Shown: in pieces, positions 12,522 through 24,112 of the stretch
Layout: every line of letters begins with the position of its first letter
Position numbering within the stretch: position 1 is the stretch's first letter
NCBI GenBank assembly: GCA_905250025.1
Contig: CAJNOJ010000074.1
Coordinates: 186,001-250,000, forward strand
DNA length: 64,000 nt
Source: Adineta ricciae
Lineage: Eukaryota; Rotifera; Eurotatoria; Adinetida; Adinetidae
Reading direction: 5' to 3'
Notes under the pieces: model-generated
Told to the model about the DNA's origin: nothing
The model's input: the letters and a program-made list of their open reading frames with translations, nothing else
The model's database searches: none
Program-made: the position numbers and the translations under genes

Positions 12522-13564
12522 TATAAATATCAATATGTATAGTTTATTGCACATAGCGTTTATGGATTTAGGTAGATTTCTTTCGTTGTGTGCAACAGTA
12601 AAATATTCGATTATGTCTCCATGTACATTTTCATGATGTGAAGCAAGAAAAAATACGGGTTCTCTTCTGTGCGCGCGTGTATTTGTCTTGTCTTCTTATT
12701 TACATTTTTTTCTCTTTCTCATTTGTTTGTATGTACCAAAGACAAGAATCTTTTGTGAGAGAATTAACTATCCGCTCTACAATGTTAGGTCATTTACTGT
12801 TCTTTCTATTCAGTCGGTTTTTTTTGTATTTCAAACGAGGAAAAAACGTAATAGACAAATGTACAAAAGATTCTTTTTTTCTCTCTCGTTTCATTCTTTT
12901 CTTTTTGTTATTCGTGCGTAAAAAGATATAGGCTAGAGAGATAGATAGACAGATGCTCACATTTTTAACCTCAGGGAAAGAACGTAAACCATTGAAGCTT
13001 ACAGATGAGAGTGATCAATTATCATTTTTGTGAGTTATAACTAGCTTGACAGTAGTGGTCATGCATCTTATATATTTGTCTTATCTAGTCCGACACGAGA
13101 GCGAAAGAGGAGAGAGAGAGAAAAACGGCGAGAAGCGTCCGTGCGCATTTGTATGTATGTATGTACATATATTGCGACGGGCGATTTCAATAGGATGTCG
13201 ACCGCCATCATAAATAACAAGAGTATAATTAAAGAAAAAGAAATGAGAAAAGATAGCATAGTTCCATTTTCCATTGCCTTGTGAATAAAAAAAACTCGAA
13301 GGAAAGAGCGAACGGGGGAAAAGAGAAACAGAACGAAAGAACAAACTGTATAATTAAGAGAAAGACGAGACGTCGAGCATCTCTCTTTCTCCCGCATTTG
13401 TTCGTTCAGAACGAACAAGCGTCTAGAGAAAGAGAGAGAGAGGAGGGAGGCATATACACAGTTGTCGTGACGAAGTGGGTCTATTTTTTTCTCCTTTGTT
13501 TGCAATGAATGAACACATATACATTCAACATGGCGCCGTTGTTTCTTTCTTTTCATTTTAGATC
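12522..13564. other. Intergenic with GA/TC tracts
   Basis: No gene supported. Purine-rich tracts at about 13111-13122 and 13421-13450 lie 110-450 bp before the next start. The region ends in a polypyrimidine tract and AG at 13560-13561, three bases before the start codon. Open frames here in both strands are low-complexity. Confidence 0.55.
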
Positions 13565-14903
13565 ATGATGACAGTCACAGAAAACACCGTTTCCCAAATG
13601 TCCCAGATGATCGGTGAGTTGAATGATAGAAGGCATGGAAATTTACAATAAATCTGTCATCTCTATTGTTCTGTAGATTATGCAAACTATGCAAGTAATC
13701 GATCATATCCAACTGCATACGACTATCGTCATCATCAGTATCCTTGGGAAAAGTCGAACTATCCGACGTATACCCCAAATCAATCGACTTCCTTTTCAAC
13801 CGGTACTATTTCGACAATGAACAAACCTCAGCCATCGTCGTTTGATACAATTCCAAATTTAAACAATACGAATCCAAACTTTTATCGCCGTCATAGTAAA
13901 TATTAAAGGATTCTCTACTTTGGAGATAAAATTTCCATTCTGATATCTAGCTGAATCGACTTTACCAACGTCAACGTCGATCTATCCGTCGACAACCAAT
14001 CAATCTTCGACAATTCCATTTCCTTATTCACATCCATCATCAGATTTATTTTTCGGATGGAATAATGGTTCATCTTTGATACGTACACACAGTGCTAGTT
14101 CATATGCAGATCATCCCGGATCATGTATGTCATTGAATTCTGATTTTCAGTGTGGAAAAATCTAACTGAATATTCATTTCAGCTTCATATTCGTCCTATA
14201 ATCCAATGTCAAGTTTAAATGATAAAACTTCTGTGAATTCACGTATACCGTCGATGTCATCGACAAACACATATCCACCGTTTTTCAATCTCTTGCCTGC
14301 AATGAATTTTTCGTTGCCGTTACCTTCGGCAGCATCGGTGCCAATATCGAAACGATCGGTTCCGTCCAAAATCAAACGTCCACGTGTAACAGCTCATATT
14401 CGTACTGAAATTCTTAAATTAAAGACTACTAAACCAACAGTATTTGTTTGGGAAATTCAACAGAATCTATTACAAAATGGTATTTGTACCGCCCAAACAT
14501 TACCAAACGTAAGTGAATTTGTTTGTTTCATCTTAGACTATAAATCTTGTTTTCCCAGGCCGCTGCTATTCAACGAGTTCTTAATGAATCTCCAAAAGCT
14601 GTCGCACCTGTCAAAGAAGAACCCAAAGTAAATGTCAATCTTCAGACAATATTTAATACGTCATCTTCTGTTACGATTTGCCTCTCCCCATCGCGTTCTC
14701 CAACGTTATCCAATGGCGAAACAGGTTCTGAATGTTCGATTTGTCTCGAAAACTATCGTAGTGGTCAAGAAGTTAGTATCTTGGCATGTTCACACGAATA
14801 TCATTCATCCTGTATTGGAGAATGGATGTTGAAAAATCGTTCGTGTCCAATGTGTCGAAAAGATATTCATAATCAACCGCAATTCGTTACATTGCTTATT
14901 TGA
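13565..14903 (+). CDS. Pax RED-subdomain / RING-H2 fusion protein
   Basis: Exons 13565-13613, 13677-13895, 13951-14124, 14183-14508 and 14559-14903, all in phase, give 370 residues. Residues 1-205 are low-complexity (Tyr, Ser, Thr, Pro, Asn). Residues about 208-268 match the C-terminal RED subdomain of Pax paired domains: PRVTAHIRTEI, FVWEIQQNLL, NGIC, LPN, then AAAIQRVLNE after the intron. Residues 315-355 form a RING-H2 with CSIC, CSHEYHSSC and CPMC, all eight ligands present. The last exon contains both the end of RED and the whole RING in one frame. There is no PAI subdomain and no homeodomain. RED binds DNA in Pax proteins and RING-H2 recruits E2 enzymes, so a DNA-targeted E3 ligase is the simplest inference. 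The start is the first of two ATGs right after an acceptor-like site. Confidence 0.85.
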
Positions 14904-15141
14904 ATCGTTTTCGTTTTTTTTCCTTCTTATTTTTCTTGTGTCCGTGTTTGTGTTTATTGTAAATACGAAAAACAAAAACTAATGTGAATCATATTCTGTC
15001 GAGCCACACTCATGTGATTGAACTAGAAGAGGAGAAGAAAAACAATAATAAAATCTTGTTTGTTGCTTTCGATAAAATTCTATTAATTGGATAATAAATG
15101 GAATGAAATATTTTCGTGTTATTCAGATATAAAAACAAACG

Positions 15142-17846
<2,705 letters not shown>

Positions 17847-17847
17847 N
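17847..17847. other. Single undetermined base at a sequence junction
   Basis: One N. To its left is DDX41 coding sequence in mid-domain; to its right is non-DDX41 sequence leading into a Pax6 gene that lacks its 5' half. It most likely marks an assembly join. Confidence 0.8.
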
Positions 17848-18142
17848 TGACCATTTTGACATCAATGTATTTTATCTATACACTAATTAAGACAAATACG
17901 TACACAGTAGGACAGACGGAAATGATGTTTTTATTTAATTAGATGTTTCGTTTATCTCGACGTTAAGATATCTCTTTTCTTTTTCATTGTTGTCAAACGA
18001 AAAATCATTACATATATCATCAGTTCGGCATCTGATTGAATATTAGCCTTTTTGCGTCTTCAGTTTGATTATGACCATAAGGTTCATCATCACACCTTGA
18101 CGATCAAAGACATATTTCATTCTTTTCTTGTCCTCTATTTAG

Positions 18143-19083
18143 ATTTATCTGATGAAAGTAGTGACAGCAAGATTGGTATGAGAGATGATCCAAATGAAAA
18201 TGACGAGTCTGTAGAGAAACGTTTGAAATTAAAACGAAAATTACAACGGAATCGAACATCATTCACTCAAGAACAAATCGACGCATTGGAACAAGGTACT
18301 TGTTTTCATCGCTTTCACAATCAACGAATCGCAACATTTTTCTCCGTTCTTAGCTTTCAATAGTACACATTATCCAGATGTTTATGCACGAGAAAAACTT
18401 GCATTGAAAATAAGTTTACCCGAAGCTCGAATTCAAGTAAAATAGCAGATCATTCTCATGACTATTGATTCGAACTTTGCATTCATCAATGTAGGTATGG
18501 TTTTCTAATCGTCGAGCAAAATATCGCCGAGAAGATAAAGTCAAAGGCCGTCGACAACATCAACAACAAATGATGAATGACATGGGTGAAAATATGCGCC
18601 CATTAGGTTCAACACCGCCGCCATTACCACCTCCACCATCCACTTCTTCCTCTGGTTTACTGTATCCTCAAGTATTTCCCTCGAATAATCCTTCCATGCC
18701 GAATGATGCACACCCTCAATCTCACCAATACGGAACATTTGGTTCTGGCTTCGGTGCTGCTATGGCATGCAGTTCAAGTGGTTACCCAACGTTTTTTCCC
18801 AGTAAGACTTAATTGCTCTTTATATCCTCAAGGAATTGTAATCATTTCCCTTTTTCTCTCCTCAGCTTCAACACGTGGTTACGATGGACTTAGTCCATTT
18901 AGCACACCTTATAATCGTTCTTGTCCAACTTATCCGTCAGGCATTCAAACAAATCTCTCTCCAGGTAAGAAGAAAAGAAACGCTAGAATATGAAAATGTT
19001 TATCTTTCTCTGTAGATCATATGAAAAATATGTCAGCGTATGGCGGTGCTCCACATCTTTGGTATTCACCGATATTGCCGTGA
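18143..19083 (+). CDS. Pax6-like homeodomain protein, 5' part absent
   Basis: Exons 18143-18295, 18354-18436, 18495-18801, 18866-18964 and 19016-19083 give about 236 residues, entering in mid-codon after the acceptor tcctctatttag. An acidic linker (DLSDESSDS) precedes the homeodomain, which starts at [16 protein letters not shown] and continues [19 protein letters not shown] and [14 protein letters not shown]. Serine at homeodomain position 50 and these blocks are Pax6-type. The tail is rich in Pro, Ser and Tyr and ends YSPILP, like the transactivation domain of Pax6. No paired domain occurs between the N at 17847 and the first exon. An ATG at 18052 is open into the exon but crosses the acceptor. 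It may be an internal, paired-less isoform or simply a truncated gene. Confidence 0.9.
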
Positions 19084-19933
19084 AGAAAACAAAAGGTATG
19101 TGTTGTGTCTCAAGAGAGATGAGGTTTGATTGAAAAAGTGATAATTTGCTGAATAAATAGAAGAATCAAGCGTGTAAAGTATGAAAAAACAATTGTCATT
19201 TTGTTTTGTTTTGTTTCAGATTGGAATCGACACATTTGGACTTTCGTCAAGATTAATCTGTATTATAATTGTTTGTTTGTTTGTTTGTTCTTGTTTTTCT
19301 ATATTGTCTCCTCTTCTTCTTCTTCTTCTTCTTCTTTTCTCACTGCTACTCCTTGGCCTTTTTTATATTTTGAATGAAATACGTATTCTGACTGATGCCT
19401 TAACTATTCAAATAAATATATGTTCAAATAACATTGATTGCGACGTTTGTTTGCTTAGAAGTGGAACAGCCTGTTTTGAAAAGATTCTTCAAATCGTCAA
19501 AATACGTATATTTCCCGCGTCGCAAGGCCGAATAGACTACTGCATTCGTTTGATCCGTGTAACATGTCGATTCACATTGTACCATTCTCTAAATGGTTCG
19601 TTTGTACATGTCGTGTTTACATCTGTTTCCTTCGTGTACATACGACAAATGCCTTTAGCGAGCATCACATTACATAATGTTACAATCACCAAATCGTATT
19701 CGATAAACGATCGATGATTAACATGTCGATGGCGTGTGCATACACTGCATACATTTTTTTCTTTCGTTTTCGTAAGAACACAAGTATAGATGGGCATGTC
19801 GCCCTTGACCGCAACTATTTCTTATTTAAATAGGCCTAAGACGAAGTGAAAGTTTCATTTCTTTCGCTCTATCTCAAAACAAAAACAGGGTGTATATATA
19901 CATTTTACATTGATTCAATAAAATCTAAAGAAG
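19084..19933. other. 3' UTR / intergenic
   Basis: T-rich sequence with a CTT run around 19312-19335. A 178-codon open frame (19181-19717) is low-complexity Leu/Ser caused by that run and is not supported as a gene. Confidence 0.5.
19893..19900 (+). promoter_or_regulatory. TATA-like box
   Basis: A TATATATA motif about 34 bp before the start codon at 19934. If used, the 5' UTR would be only a few bases. This spacing is unusually tight. Confidence 0.4.
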
Positions 19934-20542
19934 ATGAACGTAAAGCATTCAAATCGAGATAAAATCATCACAGAATGGTTCTTTCACGAATGGATCGGTG
20001 ACAGCAGCCATTTACCTGGACCTGAAGATGTGTTGCTTTTTATGAAGATTGTCATCGATGTTGTCTCTATGAACAGAGCAATCGACGATTCCGAACGAAA
20101 CTATCTCATTGGCCGAGCTGCGATACTTGGTACTGATATTCATCGGATTTCTCCTTTTTCATTCACATTTTATGTTTTTTTTTCCACAGGAGTACCCGAA
20201 GAGATGCTAGAAGAACTTCAGACATATCAAGGAGGCCTTGTGGAAGACGTTGCTAGCCTTGATATGCCTCATATACGGAAGACTCGCATGGGTATCATTT
20301 ACAACTTATTTCGAATATTCGGTATTGAACGTAAGATTAGTCCCAAAGAACTTAAATTGATACATAACTTTGGCAATCAGTTGGATGTTACGAAAGATCA
20401 GATAAATCAGATTAAAGATTTGTTCGAAGAAGAAGAAAAATTACGGCAAAGACGAGCACAGCTGCTTTTCCCAAAAGGATTCGATGATGTTCTGGTCGAA
20501 TATCAAAAATACAATATCGGAAAAGGCAAATTCGGTATATAA
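19934..20542 (+). CDS. TerB-like all-helical protein
   Basis: Two exons (19934-20129, 20190-20542) give 182 residues. The sequence is all helical. The motif DDSERNYLIGRAAILGVPEEMLEEL, in a segment of about 45 residues, has the pattern of the TerB/DUF533 fold (acidic turn before a helix, then 'G-P-E' turn). A second helical half follows (RMGIIYNLFRIFGIERKI..ELKLIHNF), so the protein may be two TerB-like halves. It ends in a charged coiled segment (EEEEKLRQRRAQLL). No signal peptide. In bacteria the fold is linked to tellurite resistance and membrane stress; function in animals is not known to me. Family assignment is by pattern only. Confidence 0.75.
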   Translation: MNVKHSNRDKIITEWFFHEWIGDSSHLPGPEDVLLFMKIVIDVVSMNRAIDDSERNYLIGRAAILGTDIHRISPFSFTFYVFFSTGVPEEMLEELQTYQGGLVEDVASLDMPHIRKTRMGIIYNLFRIFGIERKISPKELKLIHNFGNQLDVTKDQINQIKDLFEEEEKLRQRRAQLLFPKGFDDVLVEYQKYNIGKGKFGI

Positions 20543-21567
20543 TAGATACTGCTTTTTCTTTTTATAATAAACATATTATTCGTCTTCATCATATAAAAGA
20601 AATTTTAGATTTTATTTGAGCATTATATGGAGAACTTTTCTACAAATGTATTTCTTATCTTCTCAACTAGTTTTTGAGATGCAGCAGCAAGTAATCGTTA
20701 CCAATTATATTCTATGCACTCAATTAGTAGTCGATCGGCGGTATTAGCAATGTCTGACATCGATCATATAGTCAATTACATACAGAAACACACATACATA
20801 CTATAATGATCAACTACATGGCTCGATTTCTCGTAGTCGATTGTAATTTAGAATAGGGATTGCGGCGATATTGCTTTTTACTCAATTGCCCTGTCTTGAT
20901 TTCTACATGATAGAAACCTTTCATTGATAGTAGTTCTAATATTAACTTGCTATTTGTTTATCTATCTGCCTTCTAATTTACTATTATCATCAAGTAGGGA
21001 AAAAGTAGATTTTCCGAATCCAGAGCTATCAACCTGATAAGAACGGAAGAGAATTATTTCATTCCTTTTGTCTCGCAGTCTCTAGATCGTTGCAAGTGAT
21101 ATTTCTCAGCAATGATAACCACATGAGAAAAAGAAGAAAATGTTCCTTCAGTTGCAAGTAGATTAAGACGATTTTTATGTTTCCTTACGCGTATACAAGC
21201 GAAGAAAGATGAGCTCGTTTTGGGTTACACAGCAGCTTCGCCATTTGTCAAGAATATGTGTATATGCACCAAACTTCATACATATATGCATAAGCGTCAT
21301 GTCCGCGAAAGAGAAATTACGTGAATATCAACAGTAGCTATCCATTTTCTCTCGCCTTCTCTACCTACACATGAGTAAGATGAAAGACTAAAATAGATAA
21401 TTCTTTCTCTGGCAACAACAAAGAAATCATCGAGTCGAAAGAAAGAAAAGAAAGATAAAATCAACTGTACTCTTGCTTGTAATCTCAACTAGTTCGGTCA
21501 GTTCTTTTGTGCATACCAGAACAAACAGTCATCATCATTAACAATATACAACGACTCACGCTCAACA
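20543..21567. other. Intergenic 1 kb, no gene seen
   Basis: 3' UTR of the TerB-like gene and upstream region of the myosin light chain gene. Purine-rich runs near 21430-21450. No supported open frame. Confidence 0.5.
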
Positions 21568-22498
21568 ATGGCAGACGTAAGTAGCATTGAATAAGACAAA
21601 AAAAAGGAAACAGATTCGTACCATACTTTTTGTTTTTACTGATGATCATTCTAATCGAAATCGAGATATGAGTTCATCTGTACTTCTCACTTCGTCATAA
21701 ACATATACACATGTGTTCCATTTTCGCATGTTAGGTCTCATTTCATTCGAAAACAGAAAAGATTGTTTTTCATAGAAAAAACTGAAGAAGAAAGCTCAAC
21801 GTGCTACTAGCAATGTATTCTCTATGTTTGATCAAAAGCAAGTTCAAGAATTCAAAGAAGTAACGATCAAGTACACTTATCTATCGTTCAACGAAGCTTA
21901 CATTTTTCTCCAATAGGCGTTTAATCTCATGGATCAAGACCGTGATGGTACGGTTAGTTTAGATGACTTAAAAGAAGTATACGCTTCACTTGGCAAATCG
22001 CCCAAAGAAACTGAGTTGAAGAGTATGCTCGAAGAAGGTCAAGGTCCAGTTAATTTTACAACATTATTGACTTTATTTGGTGACCGACTAAATGGTACTG
22101 ATGAAGAGAATGTCATCCTGAACGCATGGAAGAACTTTGATCAAGATGGAACTGGACAAATTAATCAAAGAGCGTAGGTGAACATCGTTTGAATTCATGA
22201 AATATCTCTGTGTGTTTTCAATTTAGCTTACGAGAAATTCTTACAGGCGAAGGACGTCAGGAAGATCGTAAGTGTTTTCATTGAATATATGATTAATTAC
22301 AGTTCTCATCTTTTCTTTTCAAAGGATTGAGCGACATGGAAGTAAGAATGTCATTTGTGCCTTCAAATATGATCTACATATTCGTTAATACGTTTTTAGT
22401 TTAGTCAAATGCTTGAAGGCGCACCATTAGATCCAAAAGGCAATTTGGATTATGCTGCGTTCACTCGACAAATTAAACGTGGCAAAGAAGATGAATAA
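21568..22498 (+). CDS. Myosin regulatory light chain
   Basis: Binds the neck of myosin II heavy chain and gates motor activity when phosphorylated. Exons 21568-21576, 21776-21859, 21917-22173, 22227-22267, 22325-22341 and 22400-22498 give 168 residues, the usual family length. The phosphorylation site is intact: QRATSNVF, where the T-S pair corresponds to Thr18/Ser19 of vertebrate smooth/non-muscle RLC, preceded by a Lys-rich leader. EF-hand 1 (DQDRDGTVSLDD) keeps the Ca/Mg ligands. Later EF-hands are degenerate, as in the family, although FDQDGTGQIN is well kept. The C-terminus reads APLDPKGNLDYAAFTR. The first coding exon is only 9 nt and the fifth is a 17-nt microexon. Confidence 0.95.
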
Positions 22499-23222
22499 GA
22501 AACTTTTTTAGGACGTTGATTTAAAACATTCGTTTTTTTTCTCGCGCTGCTTATTCTACCCTGATCTTATATAAACCTGTTTAAACATCTCTATTAATAA
22601 AATTGAATGTTAATTTCAAGAATTGAATTTTCATAATAATGACGAAAGGAATGAAGGAGAACGTCGTTTCTTCAAGTGTTCGATTACTTCGACAGCAGTT
22701 TCATTGTAGACGATACCGTTAAGTCAACATAATCGCGTCAACAAAAAGCTTCAATCGGCAGTTATAAGGAGTTCGGAATTTGATCTATCGCTAATCTTCG
22801 ATTATTTTCCTTCTTTGCGAACGCATTCGCTTTCAAAATCAACGTTTGTTGAGAATTCCGTTTATCAATATTCATGCCGATATCAAGTGGATTTAGTTTT
22901 CATCGAACAAACCATCCGATTATCAGACCCGTTGTGCATCCTCAAATCGCGGTTCGTTCGAGGAAGGTAAATGTCGTTTTGATTAAATTGTCAGTCAGTC
23001 AAATCAATAATTGACAACGAGAAGAAAGAACGAGAAGTGCATCGGGCAAAAAATCAGTGTATGTTTATTTCAGACAACTAATAGCAACCGTTTTAAACAA
23101 CGGCATTGAGTAGTTTCAATCAGAGAAGAAAATAAAAGGAAGTAGGCATTTTTCCTATTCATGGTTCATCGACGAGGTTAAAGGGAACTTTAAAATACAA
23201 AAAAGAGAGAAAAACACTTTCG
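22499..23222. other. Intergenic, no gene seen
   Basis: Contains the polyadenylation region of the light chain gene (AATAAA near 22597). No supported coding sequence. Confidence 0.5.
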
Positions 23223-24041
23223 ATGTTAAAAAGTTATCATCAACAGTTTCGAGCTGAACAACGAGACAACTATCCAAATGCCTTATCGCCAACTTCGAAA
23301 TTCATACCAGCTGATAGAATTCTACCACAACGGCCAACTGCTGTGGGTAGACAACCATCACGTTCGGATACATTCACATTATCGGCTAGACATCATCGAA
23401 TCAACCCAAAAGCTCCAAAGATCGATCCAAGACCAAATTCTCCTTTCCAACAGAAAACAAACTCCAATAATACTGATAGCATCCGTTCCGTATTAAAACA
23501 GGCCAATTCTCCCAATCGACAACGAAATCCTGTACGTTTTGCTAAACAATTGGATGCTTCTTTCTCTTCTTCATCTTCTGTTCACAATCAAACTTCTCGA
23601 AATAACACCGATCGATCACGGCATTTGCGTATTGGTGTCGGCGAACATCTCCTACATCAACAAGCACAATCATCACCTCACACCTATCGTAATAATCATT
23701 CTACAGTAAGACAACACTCCACAGCCGTAAGGCATACTAAAATTGGTTTGAATTTTTATTTTATTTAGGAGAAACGGATTGTTTATACTACTCGTGATCG
23801 TTCACCTCGAAACACTAGTTCAAAATCAAAACGTACTGTTCCTGCATACCACCCAGCAATTCGATCCATTGTTGCTCCCCGTAAATATCAACCTGCAAAT
23901 GACAGAGATGAAATCGTGTATGTCGACGATCATGGAAATGAAATTCCATACATACACGAAGATGAGCGGATACTCCGTCGTCGACGCAATGAAAAGAAAA
24001 GTATAGTTTACCATTCATCTCCACACATTGCTTATGAATGA
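23223..24041 (+). CDS. Orphan basic disordered protein
   Basis: Two exons (23223-23705 and 23769-24041, 63-bp intron with gtaaga..tttag) join in phase to 251 residues. I do not recognise it. Composition is Arg, Ser, Gln, Asn and Pro with almost no hydrophobic core, so it is probably disordered. The C-terminal 90 residues look more structured: RSIVAPRKY, then DEIVYVDDHGNEIPY and ERILRRRRNEKK. A continuous frame running through the intron also exists but ends early; the spliced form is preferred because the second exon has an even, non-repetitive reading frame ending at 24041. Confidence 0.6.
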
Positions 24042-24112
24042 ATTTGAAATCAGAACAATCGATTTATTTCTATAAGTTTTATTTTATTATTTGAATAAAG
24101 AACATCACATAT

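Noticed and set aside
13068-13556. Long minus-strand frame upstream of the RED-RING gene
   Set aside because: Low-complexity Leu/Phe/Ser from GA-tract complement; no family or splicing.
17848-18142. Missing paired domain of Pax6 or missing DDX41 tail
   Set aside because: Read in all frames; neither a PAI/RED segment nor the DDX41 zinc knuckle is in this 295-bp stretch.
19181-19717. 178-codon open frame with Leu-rich stretch
   Set aside because: Hydrophobic run is produced by a CTT repeat; lies in 3' UTR of the Pax6-like gene.
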